Source: Parvularculaceae bacterium
Lineage (GTDB): Bacteria > Pseudomonadota > Alphaproteobacteria > Caulobacterales > Parvularculaceae
Direction of reading: 5' to 3'
Length of the DNA: 64,000 nt
Assembly: GCA_020446945.1 (NCBI GenBank)
Contig: JAGRDS010000011.1
Span: 62,001-126,000 of the forward strand
Part shown: piece after piece, positions 9,868 to 19,106 of the stretch
Layout: each line of letters opens with the position of its first letter
Position numbering within the stretch: position 1 is the first letter of the stretch
Made by a program: the position numbers and the translations under genes
Notes under the pieces: generated by a model
Seen by the model: only the letters and a program-made list of their open reading frames with translations
The model's database searches: none
What the model was told of the DNA's origin: nothing

Positions 9868-10593
9868 ATGCCGCCGAACAAGAAAAAGAGCCCGTCGCCG
9901 CTTCGCGGAAAACTCGGCAATCGCGGCAAGAGCGCGGTCAGGCGCGCGCCTGTCATACACGAGGAAGTTTACGCGCGCTTGCGCCGGGCGATTATCGACG
10001 GTCAGCTTGAGCCGGGTCGGGCCTTGTCGGTGCGCTCGCTCGCGGCGCAATTTTCAGTCAGCGCCATGCCTGCGCGCGAAGCGATACGCCGGCTCGTCGC
10101 GCTCGGCGCGCTGGAGATGACGGCGACGCGGCGGATCATGATCGCGCGCATGACGCCGGCGAAAGTCGATGAATTGACGGAAGCGCGCACGCTGCTCGAA
10201 CCGCGCCTTGCGGTCCGGGCGCTGAAAAGGACACAAGGGCGCGCGCGCGCGCGAAAAACGCTTATCTCGCGCATGACGGCGATCGACAAGCGGCTCGACA
10301 GCGCGATCGCGTCAGGCGATGTCGGTTCGTACAGCAAGCTGAACAGCGAGTTTCATTTCACGCTTTACGAGGCCGCGGACGCGCCGATCCTGTTGAACGC
10401 CGTTGAAAGTCTCTGGCTCCAGACCGGTCCGTTCATGCGCACCGTCATGTCGAATCTCGGTGTGCCGGATTTCGTCGACATGCACAATGACGCAATCGCC
10501 GCTTTGAAAAGCGGCGATGCTGAGGAGCTTGAGAACGCTGTACGGCTCGACATCATCGAGGGCATGCAGCTTATCGGCGGCGCCGTAGAATAG
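9868..10593 (+). CDS. GntR family regulator with FCD effector domain
   Basis: The 241-residue product has an N-terminal winged helix-turn-helix (about residues 28-95; VYARLRRAIIDGQLEPGRALSVRSLAAQFSVSAMPAREAIRRL) and a C-terminal all-helical FCD ligand domain (about 100-235) of the FadR subfamily, with HFTLYEAA and conserved histidines that usually hold a metal. The first 25 residues are lysine- and arginine-rich. It is divergently transcribed from the two-ligase polyamine operon and is probably its repressor, with an amine or organic acid as ligand. That role is inferred from position. Confidence 0.9.
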   Translation: MPPNKKKSPSPLRGKLGNRGKSAVRRAPVIHEEVYARLRRAIIDGQLEPGRALSVRSLAAQFSVSAMPAREAIRRLVALGALEMTATRRIMIARMTPAKVDELTEARTLLEPRLAVRALKRTQGRARARKTLISRMTAIDKRLDSAIASGDVGSYSKLNSEFHFTLYEAADAPILLNAVESLWLQTGPFMRTVMSNLGVPDFVDMHNDAIAALKSGDAEELENAVRLDIIEGMQLIGGAVE

Positions 10594-10604
10594 CGCCGGC
10601 CGGA

Positions 10605-12608
10605 TCAGTTCCCGCCATTCGGCGCCTTATAGACCCGTTCGCCGCCGAACCATGTTTCCAGCACTTTCGTGTCGGCGATCGTTCCCGCCGAACCGTCGGG
10701 CGCAAGATCGAATATGTTGCGATCGACGATAATGAAGTCCGCTTTCTTTCCGGGTTCGATGGAGCCGGCGATATCGTCCTGATGCAACGCTTTTGCGCCG
10801 TTGATCGTATAGGCGTCTACTGCGTCGAAGATTGAAATCGCCTGATCGGGATTTAGCGCCCCGTCGCCGAATATGTCGCGCTGGACCGCACCCTGGATGT
10901 TGACGAACGGGCGCGGATCGCGCGTGTCGACCGGTGCGTCGGATCCGGCGATGATAACGCCGCCGGCTCTTTCAATCGCTCCGGCCGGGTAGGCGTTTTT
11001 CCAGTAATATCCGTCGGGATCGTAGATTCCATTCGGCCCGTCGGCGCGGTCGATAAACGGAAAGACTGACAGGTCGTATCCGGAATCGATCGTCGCCCAT
11101 GCGAAGGTGAGAGATGCGTAAGCGCCAAGTTCGGCGAAGCGCGCGTGATCTTCAGGGCGTACAACTTGAATATGTGTGACGATGTGGTGCGCGGACGATT
11201 TGTTGTCGCGGAGCGCCGCCTCGATGGCGTCGAGCGATGTCTTCACCGAATCATCGCCGATGGCGTGAATGATAAATGTGAATCCCGCTGCGTCCCCGGC
11301 TTTCACATAGTCCATGATAACCGAGCGATCATGTTGCAAGACGCCTGAACTGATCGCGCATTGCTCTGGCAGGAACCCGTTTTTATTCTTGAATGAGGCG
11401 CGATCGAGCGGCGATCCGTCCGACGCCGCCTGCCGCGCGCGTTTGCAGGCGTCAGATTGCACATCGACATAGCCGACGACGGAAACCGCGCCTGTTTTTT
11501 CATCGAGCGAGAATTCAGGCTGAAGATAGGGATGCAGCATCGCCGCGTTCGGCAGGGTCGGCGGCGTGGCCAGCGGATCGCCTTCAAGCACGCCGTCGGC
11601 GAATAGTTTGAGGAAAGTCGCATCGACCAGTTTGGATTTTGAATATTTCTCGCGAATCGCGCGCGCCTTGTCCATCATCGTGGCGTAGTCGACATGGCCG
11701 TTTTCGTCGGAATATTCCTCCGGGTCGAGAAAAATCGCGAGCTTCGCGCGGGCGTGAAAAGCGTTTTGCGCCAGCAGCGCGTCATAGATTGGCAGGGCGT
11801 GCGCGCCTGTCGCCGCATCGAGGAACGAGGTGATCCCGTGCGGAAGCGTCACGTCCATCAGCCGTTCCGGATGCGCGGCGCGTTTGGCGCGCTCGGCCGC
11901 GTCGAGGCCGGCGGTGTCGAGGCGCTTGTAGATGTAGGATTCGGTCAATTTGCCGTTCGGCTCGCCCTTGCCGTCGACGCCGATATATTGCGCAAGGTCC
12001 GCAAAATCGGTTTTCAGCGTCTCCGCCGAAAGGCCCACGACTTCGCCGTCTGCGTTCTCGGCTGTCGCGAGCGCGAGCGAATTGACCGCGAAATGGTGCC
12101 CGTCGGTCCCTTCGATAAGGACAGGATTTTCCGGCGCCGCCGCGTCGAGCGCTTCGCGGATCGTCCTGAACCGGTCGCCTGGCTGGTTGCCGCGTTCGAA
12201 TTCCCATAATTCAGCGAAAAGCCAGTCGCCGGGCGCGGGTTTGAACTGAACGACGCAGCCCGCGATGAAATCCGACAACTCATCAAGCGTCATGGCGCGC
12301 TTGTTGATTGAGCAGGTATCGACCTCCATCGCGCCGACCGGATGGATATGCGTGTCGTGAAGACCCGGCAGGACGAGCCGCCCCTCAAGGTCGGTCGAAA
12401 CTGTCCCGGCGCCGATAAACTGTCCGGCGCCGGCGTTATCGCCGGCGTATATGATTTCGTCGCCCTTGACGGCGATCGCCTCGACGAAATCACGGTTTAC
12501 GTTCGCCGTGTAGATTTCGCCGTTCGTGAATACGAGGTCGGCCTGGTTTTCGCCGGCGCACGATGCGGCGCACAAGGCGGATGCGATAAGCAGTAGGCGG
12601 TGTATCAT
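10605..12608 (-). CDS. YtcJ-like amidohydrolase, probable lipoprotein
   Basis: This 667-residue metal-dependent hydrolase belongs to the amidohydrolase 3 (YtcJ) group. It has an N-terminal composite beta domain (LVFTNGEIYTAN), the metal-binding HDTHIHP motif, HAIGDD in the barrel, an ASDAPV metal aspartate late in the barrel, and the closing IEPGKKADFIIVD segment. The first 17 residues form a signal ending AASC, so it may be a lipoprotein anchored at Cys17, although alanine at -3 is not the usual lipobox residue. The substrate is unknown. The gene converges on gntR with 11 bases between stops. Confidence 0.88.
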   Translation of the reverse strand: MIHRLLLIASALCAASCAGENQADLVFTNGEIYTANVNRDFVEAIAVKGDEIIYAGDNAGAGQFIGAGTVSTDLEGRLVLPGLHDTHIHPVGAMEVDTCSINKRAMTLDELSDFIAGCVVQFKPAPGDWLFAELWEFERGNQPGDRFRTIREALDAAAPENPVLIEGTDGHHFAVNSLALATAENADGEVVGLSAETLKTDFADLAQYIGVDGKGEPNGKLTESYIYKRLDTAGLDAAERAKRAAHPERLMDVTLPHGITSFLDAATGAHALPIYDALLAQNAFHARAKLAIFLDPEEYSDENGHVDYATMMDKARAIREKYSKSKLVDATFLKLFADGVLEGDPLATPPTLPNAAMLHPYLQPEFSLDEKTGAVSVVGYVDVQSDACKRARQAASDGSPLDRASFKNKNGFLPEQCAISSGVLQHDRSVIMDYVKAGDAAGFTFIIHAIGDDSVKTSLDAIEAALRDNKSSAHHIVTHIQVVRPEDHARFAELGAYASLTFAWATIDSGYDLSVFPFIDRADGPNGIYDPDGYYWKNAYPAGAIERAGGVIIAGSDAPVDTRDPRPFVNIQGAVQRDIFGDGALNPDQAISIFDAVDAYTINGAKALHQDDIAGSIEPGKKADFIIVDRNIFDLAPDGSAGTIADTKVLETWFGGERVYKAPNGGN

Positions 12609-12620
12609 GTGAACTCGCTG

Positions 12621-12665
12621 TTTGTTCTGAGGCTGATTGTTCTAAGACTATTTGGTCCGAGGCTG
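12621..12665. repeat. Three tandem imperfect 15-base repeats
   Basis: Three consecutive 15-base units run TTTGTTCTGAGGCTG, ATTGTTCTAAGACTA and TTTGGTCCGAGGCTG. They lie in the 137-base gap between two divergently oriented genes, 13 to 57 bases upstream of the amidohydrolase start. Spacing of 15 bases is not a whole number of helical turns, so a phased operator array is less likely than a slippage product or a transcript leader element. Confidence 0.75.
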
Positions 12666-12745
12666 GCGTCAGCGACATTATCAAGCGATAGTGCCGAAAG
12701 ATTCAAGCCGCGTTCGCGGCGCATAAACGGGCCGGCGTAATTTTC

Positions 12746-14329
12746 ATGTCATCAGCGAACCAGACGAATGAGTTGCTTCGGATCGGTTTTGAGGCGTTGC
12801 AGGCGGGCCGGACAAAGGAAGCCGCCGAGTATTGCCGGCGCGCGCTTTCAATTGATCAAAGCAAGCCTGGCGCGCATTTTCTTGTAGGACTCATCGCGCA
12901 GGATTCGGCTGATCTTAAGACCGCCGTGAGGGCGTTCGGATCAGCGACAAAGCTTGACCCGCAATTCGCCGCCGCATGGGCGCATCTGTCGCGGGTCTTC
13001 ATGCGTCTCGGCCAGCCGGCGCGTGCGGAAAGCGCGATAGCCAAAGCGATTGAAAACGAACCGGCCGATGCGCCGGTCTGCGACCTGATCGGCGTCGTTC
13101 TTTCGCTTCTCGGCGATCAGAAACAGGCGCGGGAATGGTATGCGAAGGCTTGCGCCGCCGCGCCGGACGCCGCGCAGTTCTCCGTGAATCTTGCGACCGC
13201 GTCGATGTTTCTCGGCGAAAATGAGGCGGCCAGGAATACGCTCGCGCCCTTTATCGGCAAGGTCGATTCGCCGGCGCAGGCGGAATGGCTTTATTCCTCA
13301 ATCGTAAAAGCCGCGGACGGAAAACGGGCCGAAACCCTTATGCGGCGGGCGAAAAGCGCCGATGCGCAATCGGCGGCGTTTCTCGCCTTTGCGGCAGGCA
13401 AGGAGTTTGAAGATTGCGGCGCGTGGACCGAAGCCTTTGAGGCTTTCGAAGCTGGCGCGCGCGCAAAGCGTTCGACGATCTCGTATGACGAAGAAGCGGA
13501 AGAAAGACGTTTTGAAGCGCTCGCCGAGACATTCGCCGATCAAAATCGCGGCCCGGCGGCGGCCGGGTTCGATGATGGGTCCGCAATATTTGTCGTCGGT
13601 CAGCCGCGGACGGGTACAACGCTGATCGAGCGTATCATCACGAGCCACAGCCAGGTCGAATCCGCGGGCGAACTTCAACAATTCCGCCTTTCGCTAAACA
13701 GGCTGGCGCAGACAGGCGATGGCGCAGGAGATGTTGCGGAGGCGGTGCGCCAATGGTCGCGTGTCGATCCGAACGCGCTCGGCCGGGAATATATTCGCGC
13801 CAGCGCGCCGATGCGTTCCGGCGCGCCGCGTTTTGTCGATAAATTACCGGGAAATTATCAGTACATACCCCTGATACTCACGGCGCTCCCCAATGCGCGC
13901 ATCGTCCATCTGACGCGCGAGCCGATGGACGCCTGTTTTGCGAGCTACAAGCAACTTTTCGCCGAAGCCTATCTGCATTCCTACGATCAATGTGAAATGG
14001 CGCGCCATTTTGCGCGCTATCATCGCCTGATGAATGTCTGGCGCCGCCGCTTTCCGGGACGTTTTCTCGACGTTTCCTATGAAGACACTGTCAAAGATTT
14101 CGAGACGAATGTCCGGCGTCTGATCGAGTTCCTCGATCTTCCGTGGGAGGATGGGTGCCTGCGCTATTACGAGCGGAAAGAGGCCGTCGCCACAGCGAGC
14201 GCCGTGCAGGTCCGCGAGAAGCCGCATTCGCGCTCAATCGGCCGCTGGCGGCGGTACGAAAAGCGCCTCTCGGCGATGCGCGAGACGCTGGAAGGGTGTG
14301 GCGTCGTCGCCTCAGGCGTTGTTTTGTGA
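12746..14329 (+). CDS. TPR-repeat sulfotransferase family protein
   Basis: The first half (about residues 1-240) is a run of tetratricopeptide helices, starting with NELLRIGFEALQAGRTKEAAEYCRRAL. The second half is a sulfotransferase domain: the PAPS 5'-phosphosulfate loop is GQPRTGTT at residues 285-292 and a later HLTREPMDACFASYK stretch gives the 3'-phosphate-binding arginine and serine. The fused form, 527 residues here, is common in alphaproteobacteria, where targets are mostly unknown; protein tyrosine or glycan sulfation are possibilities. It is divergent from the amidohydrolase and stands alone. Confidence 0.87.
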   Translation: MSSANQTNELLRIGFEALQAGRTKEAAEYCRRALSIDQSKPGAHFLVGLIAQDSADLKTAVRAFGSATKLDPQFAAAWAHLSRVFMRLGQPARAESAIAKAIENEPADAPVCDLIGVVLSLLGDQKQAREWYAKACAAAPDAAQFSVNLATASMFLGENEAARNTLAPFIGKVDSPAQAEWLYSSIVKAADGKRAETLMRRAKSADAQSAAFLAFAAGKEFEDCGAWTEAFEAFEAGARAKRSTISYDEEAEERRFEALAETFADQNRGPAAAGFDDGSAIFVVGQPRTGTTLIERIITSHSQVESAGELQQFRLSLNRLAQTGDGAGDVAEAVRQWSRVDPNALGREYIRASAPMRSGAPRFVDKLPGNYQYIPLILTALPNARIVHLTREPMDACFASYKQLFAEAYLHSYDQCEMARHFARYHRLMNVWRRRFPGRFLDVSYEDTVKDFETNVRRLIEFLDLPWEDGCLRYYERKEAVATASAVQVREKPHSRSIGRWRRYEKRLSAMRETLEGCGVVASGVVL

Positions 14330-14474
14330 TCACGAATAGCAATTTTTTTTCATGCGCGCGCGTCCTTTGCGACCATACCGTAACACATTGTAAACAAAAG
14401 AATATTTTAAGAAACGCGCCCCGTTAAACCGCCGTCGCGCCGCGCCGGGTGCTAATTTTTTCCGGCCGATCTGG

Positions 14475-14504
14475 TTGTCAATCCGCTGCGGCGGTGGATA
14501 GAAA
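14475..14504 (+). promoter_or_regulatory. Possible sigma-70 promoter for TonB-dependent receptor
   Basis: TTGTCA at 14475-14480 and TAGAAA at 14499-14504, 18 bases apart, sit about 50 bases upstream of the receptor ATG at 14553. The match to consensus is modest. The surrounding 223-base gap is otherwise AT-richer than the genes and holds no reading frame. Confidence 0.35.
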
Positions 14505-14552
14505 TTTGCCAGGGCTTTTTTTGGGATTTCGATTTTCGAAGGGAGAGGCGAC

Positions 14553-16877
14553 ATGATTCGCATAAGCAAATGGGCCGGTTCATCAATTCGCGGGGCGCTG
14601 ATCAGCAGCTCCGCCCTGACTTTATCGCTGGCCGCTTCGGGGCATGCCCTCGCCCAGGACGAGATCATCGTCACTGCGCAAAAACGCGCCGAGTCGATCC
14701 AGGACGTGCCTCTCGCCATCACGGCCTATTCAGGCGAATTCACGCGCGACGTAAATCTCGACGACGTCAAGGATCTTGTTACGTTTACGCCGGGCGTAAC
14801 GGGCAACACATTTGACAGTTTCATCGACTACATTTCGATCCGCGGCATCGTCACGAACGATTTCGGCGTCGGCGGCGATCCGTCGGTCCCGTTTTTCAAG
14901 AACGGTTTCTATCAGGGGCGCAACGGGGCGGTCGTCACATCGCTTTATGACATTGAGCGCGCGGAAGTTCTTCGCGGTCCGCAAGGATTTCTCTTTGGCC
15001 GCAACGCCATCGGCGGGGCCATCAGCGTTCACACTACGCGCCCGAAATTCGATGCGTTCGGCGGCTACGCGGAGCTGGACGTCGGCGAACGCGGCCGGAT
15101 CGTCGGCGAAGCGGCGATCAATATTCCGCTAACGGAGAATTTCGCCGTTCGTCTGGCCGGTTTCGGCGCCAAGGAGAACGGTTACGTCGACAATTTCGCC
15201 TATCCGAACAATGATCGGCTGGTCGCATTCCGCAAGGGCGGCGGGCGGTTTTCCGCCGCTTTTGAAAAGGGAATGTTCGACGCCTTTTTCTTCGTCGAAT
15301 ATGAAGATCGCGAATTGTCGGGTTCCGTTTACAGGGCGACGCAACTCGACGCCAGCTGGGCCGCGCTCGTGAACATTTTCGGCATCGGCCCGCTCGGCGG
15401 CGACGGCCGCGACATCGACAGCGACCTTGGCTTCGGCGAGGCCGACGACGGCAAGCAGACTTCCTTAGGCCTTGAGCTGAATTTCGACCTGGGCGGCGCC
15501 GTCCTTACATCGATGACGGGCTACAAGGATCACTCATATTTTTACGCCGAGGACTTTGACGGCACGCCGCTTCGCATCAACGACTATTTCCAGGATCAGG
15601 AAGGGGAATATTTCGAACAGGAAATTCGCCTTGTGTCGGACACTGAAGGTCCGCTTTCCTGGTATGCCGGCGTTTCCTATTTCAAAGAGGATATTGACGA
15701 TCTTTTCGGGCAGGGCGCATCGGAAGACGTCATGTGCGCCTACTACAATTCTTACGGCTTTACCGATTGCGCCAGCTACTACGCCTATCTCGGCTACGCC
15801 TTCACGCCGAACCCGGCCGGCCTCGTCGAGCAGAACGCCGTTCGCGGCCGCTACCATGGCTGGGCCGGCTATCTCGATCTGACCTACGAACTCGATCCGC
15901 GTTTTGAAGTCAGCGCCGGCGTCCGCTACACCAAGGAAACGAAGGATTTCGGCATCTGGGCCTTGCCGGTCGATAGCCAACTCGGACCGTATTTCGCCCT
16001 CGGATTCACTTCGACGGATTTCCTGACCGACAAACATTCCTGGCGCGCCTTCACGCCGCGGTTCATTGCGCGGTATCGTCCGAATGACGACTGGATGATT
16101 TTCGCAAGCGCGACGCGCGGCTTCAAAGCGGGCGGATTCGGCAGTTTCACGCTGGAACAGGAAAACCTTCCCTTCAGGCCGGCCGGCCGGAATCTCGTTC
16201 CGGGCACTGCTACGCCCGACAAATTCGAAGCGGAACGCGCATGGTCCTACGAACTTGGAACGAAAGGTTCGATTTTCGGCGGCGCGACCAAAGTCGACGC
16301 AAACGTCTACTACTATAACTATAAGGATCTTCAGGTAATCGTGCCCGGCGTTTCGGGTTCCGGCATCGTTGTCGACAATGTCGGCAGCGTTAGCGGATGG
16401 GGCGTTGAAGGCTCAATGCAGACAGCGCTCGGCGAATATTTCGATTTCCTGTTGTCCGCCGCCTATGCCGACACCGAAGTGACAGAAGCGCAGCGCCTGT
16501 GCGACGGCACGCTCGATTGCGAGGGCGCGTCGTTCGGCGACGTGCCGAAATTTTCCGGGGCGGCGGTGCTGGGTTTCAATGCGCCAGCCGGACCAGGTTC
16601 CATCACCGCCTCTGCGGAGTTATTCGGCCAGTCGAAAACTTTTGGCGGCCTTCGGCATCTGCCTGAAGCCCGCAATGACGCCTATGCGGAGCTTGCGCTT
16701 CGACTGGGCTACAAGGCGAACGCAGGATGGTCTGTGATCGGTTACATCGAAAACGTCACGAATGCGCTCTATTATACAGGTTCGTCGGAAGGCGGCTCGA
16801 TTATTCCGGCGCGCTATTTCGGCCCGTCGCGTCCGCGCACTTTCGGGGTTCGAATGACGTATGATTTCGGCGGGTGA
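14553..16877 (+). CDS. TonB-dependent outer-membrane receptor
   Basis: The 774-residue protein is an outer-membrane active transporter driven by TonB-ExbBD. A cleavable signal of about 35 residues ends near HALAQ, followed by the TonB-box-like DEIIVTAQKR at 36-45, a plug domain (about 45-165; VLRGPQGFLFGRNAIGGAI is the classic plug end) and a beta-barrel ending in an aromatic-terminated strand. It belongs to the large alphaproteobacterial group without a predictable substrate. A GGGAGAGGCG ribosome binding site precedes the ATG. Its stop codon lies inside a 13-base tandem duplication (16862-16887). Confidence 0.93.
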   Translation: MIRISKWAGSSIRGALISSSALTLSLAASGHALAQDEIIVTAQKRAESIQDVPLAITAYSGEFTRDVNLDDVKDLVTFTPGVTGNTFDSFIDYISIRGIVTNDFGVGGDPSVPFFKNGFYQGRNGAVVTSLYDIERAEVLRGPQGFLFGRNAIGGAISVHTTRPKFDAFGGYAELDVGERGRIVGEAAINIPLTENFAVRLAGFGAKENGYVDNFAYPNNDRLVAFRKGGGRFSAAFEKGMFDAFFFVEYEDRELSGSVYRATQLDASWAALVNIFGIGPLGGDGRDIDSDLGFGEADDGKQTSLGLELNFDLGGAVLTSMTGYKDHSYFYAEDFDGTPLRINDYFQDQEGEYFEQEIRLVSDTEGPLSWYAGVSYFKEDIDDLFGQGASEDVMCAYYNSYGFTDCASYYAYLGYAFTPNPAGLVEQNAVRGRYHGWAGYLDLTYELDPRFEVSAGVRYTKETKDFGIWALPVDSQLGPYFALGFTSTDFLTDKHSWRAFTPRFIARYRPNDDWMIFASATRGFKAGGFGSFTLEQENLPFRPAGRNLVPGTATPDKFEAERAWSYELGTKGSIFGGATKVDANVYYYNYKDLQVIVPGVSGSGIVVDNVGSVSGWGVEGSMQTALGEYFDFLLSAAYADTEVTEAQRLCDGTLDCEGASFGDVPKFSGAAVLGFNAPAGPGSITASAELFGQSKTFGGLRHLPEARNDAYAELALRLGYKANAGWSVIGYIENVTNALYYTGSSEGGSIIPARYFGPSRPRTFGVRMTYDFGG

Positions 16878-16887
16878 TTTCGGCGGG
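16862..16887. repeat. 13-base perfect tandem duplication over a stop codon
   Basis: TGATTTCGGCGGG occurs twice in direct succession. The second copy supplies the TGA stop of the TonB-dependent receptor, so the C-terminal YDFGG is unaffected, while the next copy is untranslated. It looks like a recent replication-slippage event. Confidence 0.85.
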
Positions 16888-16948
16888 TGTGTACGCGAAA
16901 TCCGATGAGTAAATTGGGCAATCCCGGTTCGCACGGCGCAATTCGCCG

Positions 16949-17779
16949 ATGCTGATCAAGACCGGGATTGCCTTTCAGGCGTTCAAATACGCTATCTATG
17001 CGTTGCTCGCCATTAACACGGCGGCGTTCTTCGTCGAAAATTTTAACTCAGTCGGCTATTTATACGAGGACGGACTTAAAAACTCCGACGTGATCGTCGC
17101 CTTCGTGGATGCGATCGACACGGGGGCATGGCTTGTCCTTCTCGTAATGCTAGAACTGGAAACGTTCGTCATTCCCGACGAGAAGATAAAGGGCTGGGTC
17201 GATCGGACAATATCAATCGTCAGCTTCATCTGCTGGGGCCTGATCCTTTATTCCCTGTACGGCTATTTCGTTTCGCTGTCTGAGCCATACGGATATATCG
17301 CCTATAGCGGGTCGGATCCGTGCGCGGCCGCAGGTTCCGGCGCTTCCCTCGCACTCGGTCTTGACAATTATGTGTCGCTGACCGCTGAAAATTGCCGAAC
17401 GCTCGCCGACGGCGCGTGGGTTCACAAGTCGCACAATGCGCTCATCTCGACCGAAAACCTAAGCATAATGAAGCGTCTCGCGTGGACCGACGTATTGAAT
17501 GCCGCGGTCTGGGTGCTGATCGTGGTGATCCTGGAGCTGGAGATTTATCTCAAGTCGTCGAAACTGATCGGCACGAAATTCTTTCTGGCGTATAAGAGCT
17601 TCAAACTGCTGTTATACGCGATCCTGCTGATTGACGTCCTTTATTGGTGGTGGCTTGGGGAATCGCTCGAAGCCTGGGACGCATTTTTGTGGCTCGTCGC
17701 CTTCTTCTTCATAGAAATGAACATGCTTGCATGGCAGCAAGAAACCTCGAAAAAGCGGGCCGCGGGACAGATCGCCTGA
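16949..17779 (+). CDS. Multi-span membrane protein of unknown function
   Basis: I do not recognise this 276-residue family. It has hydrophobic segments near residues 10-30, 48-70, 85-105, 180-202, 212-232 and 236-252, consistent with six membrane spans, and a loop (about 110-170) that carries two or three cysteines and is probably periplasmic. Acidic and tryptophan residues are frequent in the spans (LVLLVMLELETF, VLIVVILELEIYLK form an internal pair), which suggests duplication of a three-helix unit. It follows the TonB-dependent receptor by 71 bases and precedes a transaminase by 25 bases; a shared transcript is possible but unproven. Confidence 0.75.
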   Translation: MLIKTGIAFQAFKYAIYALLAINTAAFFVENFNSVGYLYEDGLKNSDVIVAFVDAIDTGAWLVLLVMLELETFVIPDEKIKGWVDRTISIVSFICWGLILYSLYGYFVSLSEPYGYIAYSGSDPCAAAGSGASLALGLDNYVSLTAENCRTLADGAWVHKSHNALISTENLSIMKRLAWTDVLNAAVWVLIVVILELEIYLKSSKLIGTKFFLAYKSFKLLLYAILLIDVLYWWWLGESLEAWDAFLWLVAFFFIEMNMLAWQQETSKKRAAGQIA

Positions 17780-17804
17780 AACCGCCTTAACCCTGGAGCC
17801 CCGT

Positions 17805-19103
17805 ATGGGACAATTCGAGAATACGCGCTCATTGCTGGAGCGGCACAAATCGGTAACGCCCGCCTGGATGAGCCTTTACTACAAGGAGCCGATTTCGCTC
17901 GTATCGGGCGAGGGGCGGCGTGTGACGGATTCGAACGGCGTTGAATATCTCGATTTTTTCGCCGGCATCCTCACCAATATGATCGGATACAACGTTCCCG
18001 AAATCGTCGATGAGATTCGCGATCAGGCGGGAAAGATCCTCCACAGCTCGACGCTTTATCTCATCGAGTCGCAGGTCGAACTGGCCGAAGAAATTGCCGC
18101 GCTTTCCGGCATCCCGGATGCGCGCGTGTTTTTCACTTCGTCGGGAAGCGAGGCCAATGATGCGGCGTTGATGCTCGCGACCGCTTTTCGCCGTTCGAAC
18201 CAGGTTCTGGCGATGCGCTATTCCTATCACGGGCGCACGATGTCGACCGTGCCGGTTACAGGCCATTCAAACTGGTCGCCCTCGTCGCTGTCGCCTTTCA
18301 TGGTGACATACATACATGGCAGCTATCCCTATCGCAGTCCGTTCGGCCATTTGAAGGGCGCGGATTATATCGACGCCTGCGTCGGCGATTTGCGCGAACT
18401 TCTCGATGTCGCCAGCGCCGGCGATGTCGCTTGCCTTATCGCCGAGCCGATCACCGGCGTCGGCGGCTTCGGTACGCCGCCGGACGGCCTGTTCGGCGAA
18501 TTTCAGAAAGCCCTGAAGGAACGGGGCGTACTTTTCATCAGCGACGAAGTGCAGACGGGCTGGGGCAGAACGGGCGAGAATTTCTGGGGCTACGAGGCGC
18601 ATGGCGTCACGCCCGATATCATCACGTTCGCAAAAGGGCTTGGAAACGGTCTTGCGATCGGCGGGCTCGTCGCAAGCGCCGACGTGATGAATTGCGTCAA
18701 GGTGAATTCGCTTTCGACTTTCGGCGGCAATCCACTGGCGACCCGCGGCGCGCTGGCGACACTGCGTTATGTGAAGGAGCATGACCTTCAGCGAAATGCG
18801 CTCGAACGCGGCCGCGAATTGCGCGAAGGGCTAGAGAAAATCGCCGCCGGATCGAAAACGATCGGAGATGTCCGTGGAAAGGGACTGATGCAGGGGCTCG
18901 AATTCGTCGCGCCCGGAACGAAAAAACCAAACGCGGAAGTTTCGCTTGCGCTGCTCGAAGAAACGCGCTCGCGCGGTTTGCTGATCGGACGCGGCGGGCT
19001 TTACGGCAATGTCAATCGTATCGCGCCGCCCCTGACGTTGACGCGCGACGAAGTGCGCGAAGGGCTCGATATAATTGCGGCGTCTATGGCGGTTATCGAG
19101 TAG
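17805..19103 (+). CDS. Class III aminotransferase (AGXT2-like, aspartate aminotransferase family)
   Basis: This 432-residue PLP enzyme has the family core: FFTSSGSEANDAALMLA for phosphate binding, SDEVQTGWGRTG with the PLP-ring aspartate, and the Schiff-base lysine in TFAKGLGNGL. It resembles alanine-glyoxylate aminotransferase 2 and related amine/beta-amino-acid transaminases. The ATG at 17805 follows a CTGGAG ribosome binding site and gives the usual N-terminus; a longer frame opening at 17727 overlaps the membrane-protein gene and adds a basic, unconserved stretch. The amino donor is not predictable. Confidence 0.88.
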   Translation: MGQFENTRSLLERHKSVTPAWMSLYYKEPISLVSGEGRRVTDSNGVEYLDFFAGILTNMIGYNVPEIVDEIRDQAGKILHSSTLYLIESQVELAEEIAALSGIPDARVFFTSSGSEANDAALMLATAFRRSNQVLAMRYSYHGRTMSTVPVTGHSNWSPSSLSPFMVTYIHGSYPYRSPFGHLKGADYIDACVGDLRELLDVASAGDVACLIAEPITGVGGFGTPPDGLFGEFQKALKERGVLFISDEVQTGWGRTGENFWGYEAHGVTPDIITFAKGLGNGLAIGGLVASADVMNCVKVNSLSTFGGNPLATRGALATLRYVKEHDLQRNALERGRELREGLEKIAAGSKTIGDVRGKGLMQGLEFVAPGTKKPNAEVSLALLEETRSRGLLIGRGGLYGNVNRIAPPLTLTRDEVREGLDIIAASMAVIE

Positions 19104-19106
19104 GCG

